A stretch of DNA of 64,000 nucleotides from Calamus simplicifolius (GCA_900491605.1 UESW01005082.1:452464-516463); one strand, 5' to 3'. Positions 1 to 9,927 are shown, counted from the first letter of the stretch. Program-made: numbers and translations. The notes: a model not told the origin generated them from the sequence alone.

Positions 1-300
1 TCGCTCGAATCCTCAGAATCAGCATCCACGGGCCATGCCTCCTTTTGGATCCACGGGCCATGCCTCCTTTTGGATCTTTTAATTCATCCGAGGCCGTGGA
101 GGGTTATCTTTATCATCCGTCCAGGCGGACTGGCCATTTCGTGGTTTGCATGATTTGTCGATCCGGATGTTGGAACATCGCAGTTGTCTAGGTCTGCTTT
201 GGAGCAGTTGCCCGAGTTTTGTATTTGCCTTTATTTTATGCATTTCAATACTCTTGTAACGCCTGTGAGGCATTTGTAACCGATCTTGGTCAGCAATAAA
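1..300 (+). other. post-pol segment of Gypsy-1 with a poly(A)-like signal
   Basis: A 25-base direct repeat starting CCACGGGCCATGCC occurs twice in 27-78. An AATAAA lies at 295-300 on the plus strand, downstream of a weakly open stretch. This could be the 3' end of a transcript running antisense to Gypsy-1 and starting left of the window. No domain is recognised. Confidence 0.3.
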
Positions 301-479
301 GGGAATTTGGTTCTATTTTTCAATCCTCATCTTCTCTGTGCTGAGCCTGCTATCATTATTGTTTGTGGGGTGTCGAAAGTGTTCCGCTCGTCCTTAGACG
401 AGGGTCTCATGCCGCCCGAACCAATTGAGGTTCGCGCGCAGCGGTTTAGAGATCGTTCGGTGAAATATGCTCCTTGCTT

Positions 480-790
480 AGGTCAGGAGTTTGATATTTT
501 TGTATTTCGCCTTTTTCGGAGCTCGAAGTATCGTGAGTTGGCTGTGGCCGAAGTTCGGGGAGTCTGTATCTTCTCCCATTATGGTTCGGGGAACCTGTCG
601 TTCGACCCTGCCGAGGTTCGGGAACATTTACTTGGCCCCGCCAAGGTTCGGAGAACTGGTCACTCGGCCCTGCCGAGGTTCGGAGAATACTTTACTTGGC
701 CCTGCCAAGGTTCGGAGAATTTTGTAGCTCGGCCTTGCCGAGGTTCGGAGATTTGGTAGCTCGGCCCTGCCGAGGTTTGGAGATTCGGGC
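480..790. repeat. short GAGGTTCGGAGA tandem array
   Basis: Imperfect units of about 32 bp built on GGCCCTGCCGAGGTTCGGAGA repeat between 540 and 780. They are the same sequence family as the 64-bp array at 2028-2500, so two arrays flank the small plus-strand ORF at 1257-1559. Short ORFs crossing them are repeat translation and are not called. Confidence 0.8.
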
Positions 791-1198
791 TCGAAGGGAG
801 CGACTCAGCTGTCGTTGTAGGCCACAGCGTTAGGTCCACGCGGTGCTTAATAAAGGGGGCGCCAGGGCGGAACGGGCGGTATATTGTCACGCTTTTATTG
901 GAGCTGCCGCTCCTCCCGAGGGGGGCAAGTTATTGGCCGAATGTCGGACTTCCGCGTTTCCCAAAAAAGGGGCCAGTATTAAGAGGCTCGGGGAAGCGCC
1001 GAACGCATTTATTGTGAGGGGCGACAGATCGGAAAATGTTCGCCTGGGGAACTCCCTAACAATCTGCTCGCGCTTATTGATCTTGCTTGGGATGGGGAGC
1101 GATACCTCGGATTTTGCCAGCATTGAATCGGCGACGCGTGGCGAGTTCTTACGGGTCGGCAGTTACGGCGCGACTGGTAGAGATATCTTTCTGGCAAG

Positions 1199-1206
1199 TA
1201 TAAATA
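1199..1206 (+). promoter_or_regulatory. TATA box of the antisense unit in Gypsy-1
   Basis: TATAAATA lies 51 bases before the ATG at 1257, in a fairly GC-rich context. Its spacing allows a short 5' leader of about 20-30 nt. It points opposite to the retrotransposon's own transcription. Activity is inferred only. Confidence 0.5.
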
Positions 1207-1256
1207 CGACCGAGGGGCGTCGCTTTTGACCATTCCTCGTCTCAAGCTCAAAGAGA

Positions 1257-1559
1257 ATGGCCTCTCCAGCGCGATCATCAGGTGAGTCGCATTCCTCACT
1301 TGATAGCCCGCCGCGCTCGGAGGGGAGGTGCACCTCCGTCACGGTTGACGGGCTGAGCTTGGCGTCGGCCTTCGCGAGTAATGAGCAGCTTGCGAGGACT
1401 GCCGAAGAATTCTTGGACGTGTCGGTCAGGGAGGCGAAGGCCTCACGCCGGCTGATAGACCGGCAGAGGGAGGAGATCATGTCCCTTCGTCAGCAGGTGG
1501 CTGACCTGACGGAGCGCCTGGAGGAGCTGTTTACCTCCGGGAGTGACTCCGAATTCTGA
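1257..1559 (+). CDS. small antisense coiled-coil ORF between pol and 3' LTR of Gypsy-1
   Basis: A 100-residue protein on the strand opposite gag-pol. Residues 1-30 are Ser/Pro/Arg-rich. From about residue 42 the chain is strongly helical with heptad-like spacing (IDRQREEIMSLRQQVADL, then TERLEELF) and ends in an acidic SDSEF tail. A TATA box lies just upstream and a T-rich, AT-rich tract follows. No enzyme motif is seen. Additional antisense ORFs between pol and the 3' LTR are known in Tat-lineage elements; their function is not established. It may be a partial remnant of a longer gene like the one in Gypsy-2. Confidence 0.5.
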   Translation: MASPARSSGESHSSLDSPPRSEGRCTSVTVDGLSLASAFASNEQLARTAEEFLDVSVREAKASRRLIDRQREEIMSLRQQVADLTERLEELFTSGSDSEF

Positions 1560-2019
1560 TTCGGGGCCTCCCCTCTTGTTTTCATTTTTTTACTACCTCT
1601 CTGTGATCCTCTCTTTTATAAATGAAAGATGGATCTTATTTTGAAGTCCCTTTCTTTAAGGGTTTATGGCCTTGACCTGTGTGATGAATCAAGGCGTTGG
1701 CGTGGCCCCGTCGCTTTTGCGCGTCTGATATAGGTTTTGAACGACGGGTTGTCGGGGCGTTGCCCTAAAAAGGTTTTCAGCAGCGGAGAGGGAAATCTCC
1801 TAGCTCCGATAGGGGCCTTTGGCCAATGACGTGGGGCTCGATGGCCTCAAGAGGGGGTTTGCCAATGGTGGCTTCTTTTTGTGCATCTACGGTTTTTGTT
1901 TAATCGCGCTCGTTTTTAAACCGAACGAAGTCCTTCGGGGACTATTTGGGGGCCGTTCGGCTTTGGTCGAGGCCTGTACGCTTAGGCTTTTTCGCTGGGG
2001 TTTTAGCCCGAATGACTTT
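1560..2019. other. non-coding part of the Gypsy-1 post-pol region
   Basis: It begins with a T-rich stretch (about 1575-1625) that could hold the 3' end of the small plus-strand transcript. No ORF with recognisable content and no clear repeat is seen before the 64-bp array. Confidence 0.5.
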
Positions 2020-2027
2020 TACCTGGC

Positions 2028-2500
2028 CTTGCCATGGCTCGAAGGATTCGTTGCTCGGCCCTGCCGAGGTTCGGAGAGATATTTTACTTGGCCCTGCCAA
2101 GGTTCGGAGATTTGTTGCTCGGCCCTGCCGAGGTTCGGAGAAATATTTTACTTGGCCCTGCCAAGGTTCGGAGATTTGTTGCTCGGCCCTGCCGAGGTTC
2201 GGAGAAATATTTTACTTGGCCCTGCCAAGGTTCGGAGATTTGTTGCTCGGCCCTGCCGAGGTTCGGAGAAATATTTTACTTGGCCCTGCCAAGGTTCGGA
2301 GATTTGTTGCTCGGCCCTGCCGAGGTTCGGAGAAATATTTTACTTGGCCCTGCCAAGGTTCGGAGATTTGTTGCTCGGCCCTGCCGAGGTTCGGAGAAAT
2401 ATTTTACTTGGCCCTGCCAAGGTTCGGAGATTTGTTGCTCGGCCCTGCCGAGGTTTGGAGAAATATTTTACTTGGCCTTGCCAAGGTTCGGAGATTCCTG
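2028..2500. repeat. 64-bp tandem array after pol of Gypsy-1
   Basis: About seven copies of a 64-bp unit, itself two diverged halves: one with CTCGGCCCTGCCGAGGTTCG and one with TTGGCCCTGCCAAGGTTCGG. Each half is close to a hairpin (CGGCCCTGCCG, TTGGCCCTGCCAA). Adjacent copies are almost identical, implying recent expansion. Tat/Ogre elements are known to generate satellite arrays in this 3' region. The plus-strand ORFs through it (up to 304 codons) exist because the repeat lacks stops and are not genes. Confidence 0.9.
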
Positions 2501-2665
2501 TTCGAACAGACAGCTCGGTTGTGCCGAGGATTGGTAAGCTGTATCTGTTTCTTTTTGCAATTTATAGCAATATGGTGCATAATGATTCACGCAACAGATT
2601 TTGAGGAAACAGATAAGCAAGAATATGCAGTGAGGTATATGGAGATTGTTTGGAGAGGACATACC

Positions 2666-5410
2666 CTATTGATAATATTTACGAAGGTTGTCCGCATTCC
2701 AAGTCCGGGGAATGGACTTCCCATCCAGATCCTGCAGCTTGTAGGTTCCTGGTCCAATAATCTCTGTTATTTGATACGGGCCCTCCCAGTTTGGCGCCAG
2801 TTTTCCCTGCTCCAGCGGTTTGGATACAGAAGCTTTCCGGAGGACAAGGTCGCCGGGTAGGAAGGCTTTCCCCTTGACCCGGGAGGCATGGTACCGAGCT
2901 ACCCGCTGTTGGTAAGCAGCCGTCCTGATTCGGGCCTTCTCTCTGACTTCTTCTACCAAGTCGAGGTTGGTGCGGAGTTGCTCGTCGCTGGCTTCCTCTG
3001 AATAATTCTCCACCCGCAATGATGGGAGGCCTATTTCCATGGGGATGACAACCTCTGTGCCAAAAGCTATTCGGAATGGAGTCTCGTCGGTCGGAATTCT
3101 CGGGGTAGTTCGGTAGGCCCACAAGACATGATGCAGCTCATCGGCCCATCTGCCTTGGGCTATGGAGAGGCGAGCTTTAATTCCCTGGAGGAGGATCCTG
3201 TTGGTTACCTCGGCCGCTCCGTTGGCTTGTGGGTGCCCGACCGAAGTAAGGTGGTGGCGGATTCCGTGTTCCTCACAGAACTGACGGAATTTGGAGTTGT
3301 CAAACTGCTTACCGTTATCGGTGATTATAGTGTGAGGGAGGCCGAATCGGCAGATGATGGATCTCCAAACAAAGTCCCTGGCTCGCGCCTCGGTGATCTG
3401 TGCGACTGCTTCCGCCTCGACCCATTTGGTGAAGTAGTCAATGGCGACAAATAAGAACTTTCGCTGTCCCATCGCAAGAGGGAATGGGCCGAGGATGTCC
3501 ATCCCCCATTTGGCAAAGGGCCAAGCGGAGGATATAGAGACTAACTCGGCGGAAGGGAGTCTTTGGATGTTTGCATGTCTCTGACAGGAGTCACAGGCTC
3601 GGACTAAATCGTCCGCGTCTCTCTGCATGGTCGGCCAGTAGTAGCCTTGCCGCAGTACCTTGTGACATAGGGATCGGCTTCCCAGATGGTTGCCGCAAAT
3701 CCCTTCATGCACCTCACGCAGAGCATAATCTGCTTCGGATGGGCGAAGGCATCTAAGCAGCGGCATGGAAAAAGACCGCTTGTAAAGTTGGTTGTCAATT
3801 ACTACATAATGGGTGGCCTGCAGCTTCAGCTTCCTAGCCTCCCTTCGGTCGGACGGAAGCGACCCTTCTTTGAGATATCTGAGGATAGGGTCGAACCAGG
3901 ATGGTTCGGCCTCGACTTGCATCACTCGGTCGGCTTCCATGATGCTCGGCTTTCCCAGAGTCTCCAGGTGGAATTTTTGCTCGGCATCCATTGATTCCGT
4001 GGTTGCCAGTCGGGAGAGTAGGTCGGCACGGGCGTTCTCAGATCTGGGGATCTGAATAATTTCAAATTCAGAAAAATGAGGAAGCAAGTTACGCACCTCC
4101 TGGAGATACCGAATCATATTTGGCTCCCGAGCTTCAAACTCTCCCCGAACATGGCCGGCTACCAACTGAGAGTCGGTGAAGGCGCTGAGCTTTTCCACCT
4201 TCAGGTTGCGGGCAATCCTGAGACTGGCTAACAGGGCTTCATACTCGGCTTCATTGTTGGAAGCCGGGAAGGAGAATCGGACGCCATACTCGAAAGCCAT
4301 CCCCTCGGGACTAGTAAGAACTAGACCCGCACCAGAGTGATGGGCGTTGGACGACCCGTCGACGTGGAGGAGCCACCGGGCTCTGGACTTTGGCCCTTCA
4401 GGGGAGTCTGGGGCAGAACCGTCCTCTGGGATGGTACACTCGAGGAGGAAGTCGGCCAGCACTTGGGCTTTGATGGCAGGGCGAGGCTGAAAATGTATGT
4501 CGTGCTCGCTTAGCTCGATGACCCATTTGGTCATTCTCCCCGATGTTTCTGGATGGTGGACCACTGCCTTGATGGGTTGGTCAGTCAGGACCGTCACGGA
4601 ATGTGCTTGGAAATACGGCCGTAGCTTTCGGACTGAGGTGACTAAGGCCAACACCATCTTTTCAATCCTGCTGTACCTCGTCTCGGCATCGCGGAGCAGC
4701 CTACTCACATAGTAGATCGGCTTCTGGACTTTGCCCTCTTCTTTGACCAGCACCGAACAAACTGCGCCCTCTGAAACGGCTAAGTACAGGAACAGGGTCT
4801 CCCCCGGGGCTGGGCTACTGAGAAGTGGGGGAGAGCCGAGGTACTTTTTCAGATCTTGGAATGACTTCTGGCACTCGGGAGTCCACTGGAAGTTTTTGGC
4901 CGATCGAAGAGTTTTGAAGAAGGGGAGGCATCTCTCGGCTGATCGCGCCACAAAGCGGTTAAGGGCCGCTATCCTCCCGGTTAGGCGCTGGACCTCTTTT
5001 ACAGACGCAGGGGGCGCCATTTGTTGGAGAGCTTGAATCTTCTGGGGGTTAGCTTCGATATCTCGCTGGGAGACCATGAAGCCGAGGAACTTCCCCGAGT
5101 TGACGCCGAAGGCGCACTTGGTCGGATTGAGCTTCATCCCATATTTGCGCAACGTTGCAAAGCTCTCTGCGAGGTCCTCAACATGTCGTGGCGCTTCCTT
5201 GCTTTTGACCAGCATGTCGTCCACGTATACTTCCATGTTCCGGCCGATTTGCTCTTTGAATACCTTGTTGACCAGCCGCTGGTAGGTCGCCCCTGCATTT
5301 TTAAGACCAAAAGGCATAACACGGTAACAATAAGTACCTCGGTCGGTTATGAAGGTGGTCTTTTCCTTCATCGGGGGCCATTCGGATCTGATTGTATCCC
5401 GAATAGGCAT
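2666..5410 (-). CDS. Gypsy-1 pol, C-terminal part: RT palm, RNase H, archaeal-type RNase H, integrase
   Basis: 914 open codons. Residues about 15-110 are the RT palm/thumb with catalytic YVDD at about 62-65. About 180-330 is the usual gypsy RNase H. About 345-475 is the second RNase H (WLLHVDGSSNAHHSGAG start, NNEAEYEALLASLRIA, FTDSQL, ENARADLLSRLAT), diagnostic of the Tat lineage. The integrase follows: HHCC-like zinc region around CDSCQRHAN, core D in AIDYFTKWVEAEA, D in TDNGKQF, E in NGAAEVTNR, and a C-terminal part ending NLRKYYQ. It makes element cDNA and inserts it into the genome. The true reading frame joins the segment at 5301-6158 by a frameshift near 5370; the first residues given here are out of frame. 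Confidence 0.93.
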   Translation of the reverse strand: MPIRDTIRSEWPPMKEKTTFITDRGTYCYRVMPFGLKNAGATYQRLVNKVFKEQIGRNMEVYVDDMLVKSKEAPRHVEDLAESFATLRKYGMKLNPTKCAFGVNSGKFLGFMVSQRDIEANPQKIQALQQMAPPASVKEVQRLTGRIAALNRFVARSAERCLPFFKTLRSAKNFQWTPECQKSFQDLKKYLGSPPLLSSPAPGETLFLYLAVSEGAVCSVLVKEEGKVQKPIYYVSRLLRDAETRYSRIEKMVLALVTSVRKLRPYFQAHSVTVLTDQPIKAVVHHPETSGRMTKWVIELSEHDIHFQPRPAIKAQVLADFLLECTIPEDGSAPDSPEGPKSRARWLLHVDGSSNAHHSGAGLVLTSPEGMAFEYGVRFSFPASNNEAEYEALLASLRIARNLKVEKLSAFTDSQLVAGHVRGEFEAREPNMIRYLQEVRNLLPHFSEFEIIQIPRSENARADLLSRLATTESMDAEQKFHLETLGKPSIMEADRVMQVEAEPSWFDPILRYLKEGSLPSDRREARKLKLQATHYVVIDNQLYKRSFSMPLLRCLRPSEADYALREVHEGICGNHLGSRSLCHKVLRQGYYWPTMQRDADDLVRACDSCQRHANIQRLPSAELVSISSAWPFAKWGMDILGPFPLAMGQRKFLFVAIDYFTKWVEAEAVAQITEARARDFVWRSIICRFGLPHTIITDNGKQFDNSKFRQFCEEHGIRHHLTSVGHPQANGAAEVTNRILLQGIKARLSIAQGRWADELHHVLWAYRTTPRIPTDETPFRIAFGTEVVIPMEIGLPSLRVENYSEEASDEQLRTNLDLVEEVREKARIRTAAYQQRVARYHASRVKGKAFLPGDLVLRKASVSKPLEQGKLAPNWEGPYQITEIIGPGTYKLQDLDGKSIPRTWNADNLRKYYQ

Positions 5411-6158
5411 CCATGAATGACAGCATTTGGTGGCCTAAGGTGGCGTCCACGAGCTGATCGATCTGAGGGAGGGGGAAGCTATCTTTCGGGCAGGCTTTGT
5501 TGAGGTCGGTGAAGTCGATGCAGATCCTCCATTTGCCATTCGATTTTTTCACCATGACGACATTTGACAGCCAGCTTGGGTAGTTCACCTCTCGGACAAA
5601 ATTGGCTTTGATGAGTTTGTCGACCTCCTCTTCAATGGCTTTTTGCCGTTCTAGGGCGAAGCTTCTCTTCTTCTGCTTAACAGGCCTGTGCATCTCGTCC
5701 ACATTGAGACGATGGACGAGGACCTCGGGGTTAATCCCTGGCATGTCGGAGGCGGTCCAGGCGAAGATGTCCGCATTGCTTTGGAGGAATCTGATCAGCC
5801 CGTGATGAGGCTCTCCTTTGAGTAGCGACCCGATCCTTATGGTTCGGTCGGGCCGAGCTTCGTCTAGCGGTACCTCTTCCAGTTCTTCTGCCGATTCTCC
5901 CTGCTGTTCGGCGAAATCTTCGCGAGCGTCTAGCCCGTCAACTTCGAGCATTCTAGACTGAAGGCTCGTAATGAAACATTGCCGAGCCATGGCCTGACTT
6001 CCCCGAACCACTCCAATTCCTCGCTCGGTAGGGAACTTCATAGACAGATGTGGGATGGAGACAACTGCCTTAAGGGACATCAAGTCGGGCCTGCCGAATA
6101 TGGCGTTGTATGGGGACCTGAGGTCGGTCACTAGAAAATCGGTCTGTACAATGGTCAC
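5301..6158 (-). CDS. Gypsy-1 pol, protease-RT linker and RT fingers
   Basis: The first part (SPYNAIFGRPDLMSLKAVVS) is the end of the aspartic protease and its linker. From about residue 165 the RT starts (KQKKRSFALERQKAIEEEVDKL, then WRICIDFTDLNKACPKDSFP with the first catalytic Asp in MDAYSGYNQI). After GYNQI the frame runs into unrelated residues, because a small indel near 5370 moves the rest of RT into the frame of the segment that ends at 2666. Confidence 0.88.
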   Translation of the reverse strand: MTIVQTDFLVTDLRSPYNAIFGRPDLMSLKAVVSIPHLSMKFPTERGIGVVRGSQAMARQCFITSLQSRMLEVDGLDAREDFAEQQGESAEELEEVPLDEARPDRTIRIGSLLKGEPHHGLIRFLQSNADIFAWTASDMPGINPEVLVHRLNVDEMHRPVKQKKRSFALERQKAIEEEVDKLIKANFVREVNYPSWLSNVVMVKKSNGKWRICIDFTDLNKACPKDSFPLPQIDQLVDATLGHQMLSFMDAYSGYNQIRMAPDEGKDHLHNRPRYLLLPCYAFWS

Positions 6159-6184
6159 GATGGGCCAGGTTCCCGCGCGGACCG

Positions 6185-6664
6185 TCAGGTGACGATTCCT
6201 TCCGGGATGATGACGTCGCCGGTGAATCCCATCAGGGCGGAATCCACGGCTCGAAGGTTTTCCATGAGCAATTTCATCCTGGCAAACACACCGAGGTACA
6301 AAACGTTTACAGAACTTCCACTATCGACGAGGATTCGGCTTACATCATAATTGTTCAAGTTAAGGGATACAACAAGTGCGTCATCGTGGGGGAGCTGTAT
6401 CCCAAGAAGATCATCATCGGAAAAGGAGAGCTCGCCGGTGCGTGCCTTCTTCGGCACCGGTGCATCACCGTCGCCCCTGGAGCTCGATCCGCCGGCCTCC
6501 TCAATCATGTTGATACGGCCAACCACGGGTGGATTTGGTGGAGGAGGGAGTTGTGGGAGCTCGGGCTGGCGGTTACCTCCTTGTGGTGGCTCGGGTGCTC
6601 TTCTGAATTGGTCCAGCCGTCCCCGCGGATCAGTCTCTCGATTTCGTTCTTCAGCTGCCAGCAT
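6185..6664 (-). CDS. Gypsy-1 gag C-terminus and aspartic protease
   Basis: Residues about 1-75 are a Pro-rich gag tail. The protease active site appears as RILVDSGSSVNVLY at about residue 110, with the D-S/T-G triad as DSG. Protease cleaves the gag-pol polyprotein. A break near 6170 separates it from the next pol segment, and a short overlap with the upstream gag ORF marks another frame change near 6655. Confidence 0.85.
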   Translation of the reverse strand: MLAAEERNRETDPRGRLDQFRRAPEPPQGGNRQPELPQLPPPPNPPVVGRINMIEEAGGSSSRGDGDAPVPKKARTGELSFSDDDLLGIQLPHDDALVVSLNLNNYDVSRILVDSGSSVNVLYLGVFARMKLLMENLRAVDSALMGFTGDVIIPEGIVT

Positions 6665-7292
6665 TCTTCGGTGTCATGACCATGCTCCCTATGGTAGCGG
6701 CAGTATTTGCGGGATCTCTCCGGGTTGGGTTCCCTCGGAAAGGTATTGGTCGGGGAAGCTGGCGCTCTATCTCCATGAGGATTTGCGCTCGAGGCACGGT
6801 CAATGGAGTATAGCGATCGAATCGCCTGGGGGGACTCCGGGAGCGATTCCTTGGCGGCAGCGGAGGGACTCTTTGGCGGCGAGGCGGACTTGGTCGACGA
6901 ATGGGACGGTGTCTGTCGAGGAGTTTAGGCTCCTTCTTCTTTGCTTGCTCGGCGCGGGCGACTCTCCGCGACTCCTCGACCCTAGCGTACTTGTCCGCAA
7001 GGGCCATCATATCAGAGAGACATGGGGGGTAGCTGACCTCCATAGCCAGATAGAAGTCGCTCTCCTTCGAGACACCCCCCGCCAGGGCGGACATAGCCAC
7101 CTCATGATTAAGGTGGTCCACCTCCAACATGGCCTTGTTAAAACGGCCAAGGTAGTTTCTCAAGGACTCCCCCTCTCTCTGCTTGACTTCGGAGAGGGAG
7201 TCAGATCTTCGCCGGTGGCGGCGGCTGCTGACGAACTGGCCAATGAAAAGACGACTCAGCTCGTCAAATGAATCGATGGAACCTGGCTTCAA
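6651..7292 (-). CDS. Gypsy-1 gag capsid domain
   Basis: 213 residues. The retrotransposon gag motif is clear (SIDSFDELSRLFIGQF, then KQREGESLRNYLGRFN). Arg/Pro-rich sequence follows. The zinc-binding region typical of Tat gag (pattern CRYHREHGHDTEEC) is encoded around 6660-6715, just where this frame breaks. Gag forms the cytoplasmic virus-like particle. The frame differs from the N-terminal segment, so a frameshift lies near 7295. Confidence 0.88.
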   Translation of the reverse strand: MKPGSIDSFDELSRLFIGQFVSSRRHRRRSDSLSEVKQREGESLRNYLGRFNKAMLEVDHLNHEVAMSALAGGVSKESDFYLAMEVSYPPCLSDMMALADKYARVEESRRVARAEQAKKKEPKLLDRHRPIRRPSPPRRQRVPPLPPRNRSRSPPRRFDRYTPLTVPRAQILMEIERQLPRPIPFRGNPTRRDPANTAATIGSMVMTPKNAGS

Positions 7293-7844
7293 GGCATTGA
7301 ACCAGGTTCGGCGGATCCTCTGAGGGTGGACGGAAAGGCACGGCAGAGGACCACATCGGATGCTCCGTGGAACATCATTATCGACCGGAAGCTACTGAGA
7401 TGGTCATCCGGATCAGTGGAGCCGTGGTAGGGTTCGACGGCTGGCAGTTTGACATGGGAGGGAATCACTTCCTCCATGATCCCCTTAGAGAAAGGGATAC
7501 CCTGCTCTGCCTTGGGCTGGGGCAGGTGGGTCTGCTTGGCGGCGTCCAGCTCCTGGCGCATCTCCTGGATCTGACGGCGGATCTCCTCCTCGCTGGCGAG
7601 AGGAGCAGCTGGGCGCGAGAACCGCAAGGATGGCATTGAATCATGGTGAGACGTCGCCGGGGAGAGGGAGCGGGCTCGCCGAGATTTTAGAGGATCTCGA
7701 TCATGACCGCCTCGCGGGATGGGTTTGTCCCCCTGGGCCGATATGGGGGATCCGCGGACCCACGAAAACCAGAGGAGGAGGCCGTCGGCGAAGAAGGAAT
7801 CGCCGCCTCCCTCTGAGGATGCGAAGCAGGAGGAGCTGCAAGGC
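7289..7844 (-). CDS. Gypsy-1 gag, N-terminal half distal to the copia insertion
   Basis: Open in one frame from inside the copia LTR to 7289, but only bases up to 7844 belong to Gypsy-1. The recognisable part is an acidic/helical stretch (ASEEEIRRQIQEMRQELDAA) followed by the capsid entry (IMEEVIPSHVKLPAVEPYHG, then DPDDHLSSFRSIMMFHGASD). A frame change near 7690 separates this from the sequence nearest the copia element. The missing N-terminus is at 18248-18445. Confidence 0.8.
7840..7844. repeat. target-site duplication AAGGC, left copy
   Basis: AAGGC directly precedes the TGTTGG start of the copia LTR and is repeated at 18248-18252 directly after the CAACA end. A 5-bp duplication is usual for copia integration. 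Confidence 0.95.
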
Positions 7845-9317
7845 TGTTGGCCCAGATGGCAACCCAAGAGGGGGGGGGGTGAATTGGGTCTTTTAAAAAT
7901 TAGCCCCTTTCTTAAAATAGTTTGCTTGTGATTAATGAGTGCAAATGCAAGATAACTATAGAGATAGATAAAGAGACAATGAGACACTGCAAACACCAAA
8001 GATTTTATAGTGGTTCGGTGTAATCAACACCTACGTCCACTCCCAAGATTCACTTGGGTCCACACTATAATCTCTCTAGATTACAGCCGAGTTGTTTTCC
8101 AAGCTCACAACTCAAACTTGTTGTTTTACCGGGTGCACAACGAACCCAGCTGGTTTTACTCGGGCTTACCAGCACAAAACCCTACACGTTGTTTTTCACG
8201 GGCTCACAACTAACCCAAGCTTAAACAAGCTTAACCCGAGGTAAACTACCTCCTCTAGTTCAATCCCCCAGATTGAACTAGGCAAAAATAAGATGAGTAT
8301 TGTGTGTGAATACAAAGCTCCTCAATGAGCAAATATACAAATTTAAGAATAAGGTTTAGAAAAGCCTGATTTGTAGATAGGTTGGCTTTTGATCTTTTCT
8401 TCTTTTCTTCTTTTCTTCTTCTCCTTGCTGGATTGAATCAAGCCTCAGCTCCGATTCTTCGTGGTTGAAGCAGTTGAGAAGGGATGAAAAGCAAGAACCG
8501 AATCTCCTTTCTCCAAGTTGGGAAATCCTCCAAGACTTTGATTTTGAACGCTTTGGATTCCTCTTGAGCCTTTTGGAGTGGAGTGGATTTGAGCTAGATG
8601 GTTTTTCCTTTCAAGATTCAAGCTCACGGATTTTTGAAGTGGGATTTGTCTATCTCAGATTTTCTCTTTGTTTTTCAGATTTTCCGTTTTTCTCTCTTCT
8701 TCTACTTCTCTTTTTTTGAGCAATAGACTCCCCTTCTTATAGATTTCTTTTACACCTCTTTTGGAATAAAACTATCCGTTGGAGTGTACCTTCTATCAAA
8801 ATATATCCGTTAGAAATGAGTAAAAATAGAAAAGTTACCGTTAGAGCTGATCTGGCAACTTCGTTTTTCGTTCCAGGTGGGTTGGAGTCGACTCTAACTT
8901 TTCTGGAGTCGGCTCTAGCTCGAGGCATTTTAAACTGATATTTCCGGAGTCGTCTCTGGCTTTTCTGGGGTCGACAAGAAACTTTTCCGGAGTCAACTCT
9001 AACTTACCCGGAGTCGACTCTAGGTTGGAGCCAGAAAAATCGACTTTCTGCTTCGTCTGTGAGAGTCGACTCTAACAGTCTCGGAGTCGACTCTAATGAC
9101 CGTGCCAGTTCCGGAGTCGGCTCTGTGATTCTCGGAGTCGACTCTAACGTCTGCAATTCTTACCTAGACATTAGATTCGATCCAGAACACATTGTAACTC
9201 TTGATTTTGATCTTTCAATAGTCTTATAGGCTGAAACACTAAATCAAAATCATCAGAGCCTTCAAAAATTATACTCAAATAGTTTTGTTAATCATCAAAA
9301 TCATCAATTGGGTCAAC
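7845..9317 (-). repeat. copia 3' LTR
   Basis: 1,473 bp, TGTTGGCCCAG... to ...GGGTCAACA on the plus strand. Differences from the other LTR include a longer G run near 7867 and several single substitutions. Contains the GAGTCGACTC array. Short ORFs seen in both LTRs are LTR sequence, not genes. Confidence 0.96.
8884..9147. promoter_or_regulatory. GAGTCGACTC-type palindrome array in copia LTR
   Basis: Roughly nine to ten matches to the 10-bp palindrome GAGTCGACTC or its variants (GAGTCGGCTC, GAGTCGTCTC, GAGTCAACTC), mostly flanked as (G)GAGTCGACTCTAAC, at irregular 20-40 bp spacing in about 260 bp. Irregular spacing around a constant core looks like a protein-binding site cluster rather than a plain tandem repeat. 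The role is inferred. Confidence 0.6.
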
Positions 9318-9927
9318 AATCTCTCCCTTTTTGATGATAACAAAAACTTTGAGTATATGCATTCAAAAATTCAATCAAACTAAGGATTATAGTCATTTTA
9401 ACTTTAAAACATTGAAATTAAGGTTTTGATGCCAATGTTCAATGTAAACTTTAAAATTGCACATGAGTTCAATATAATCCATCAATATTGAATTGTTAAA
9501 CTTAATGTGCATAACATTGTAAATGAGCTTTTTGTTAAGCTCCCCCTACATTGAGTAGCTCCTCTTATATATAAGCATCAAATTTTAGCAGATTAACATT
9601 AACATTTCAAGACATATTGCATAAACAATTAATTCTCCCCCTTTCTTTCTTTCTTTATGCATATACTATTCAATCTTTCTTATTCAATCTTTCTTTGCAT
9701 ATACACAACTATCTCTCCCCCTTTTTTGTTATTAGCAATAAGGAGAGTAAAGAAAAATTTATAATCTCAATAAGGCATAGGAATCCAATTAATCAAAATT
9801 TGAAAAAGTGAAATTGTATTTCATATGCAAGAACCATTACATCAGTTGATTCATTTACATTTCAAAATGAAATACATTGGATAATCAAAAACTTCCTAAG
9901 TACAAGCTATCAAACTCAAAAACAAGA
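9318..9927. other. copia 3' untranslated region and purine tract
   Basis: Just inside the left LTR, the minus strand reads a purine-rich AAAAAGGGAGAGAT, the expected plus-strand primer for reverse transcription. The rest to the env-like stop is AT-rich without a credible ORF; CTCCCCCTTTCTTTC-type tracts near 9640 and 9715 resemble extra purine tracts on the minus strand. Confidence 0.7.

Noticed and set aside
1819..2860. Plus-strand ORFs up to 304 codons near the end of Gypsy-1
   Set aside because: Translation of the 64-bp array in three frames, with no domain.
3128..5416. Plus-strand ORFs across pol of Gypsy-1
   Set aside because: Shadow frames of the real minus-strand pol; no domain in them.
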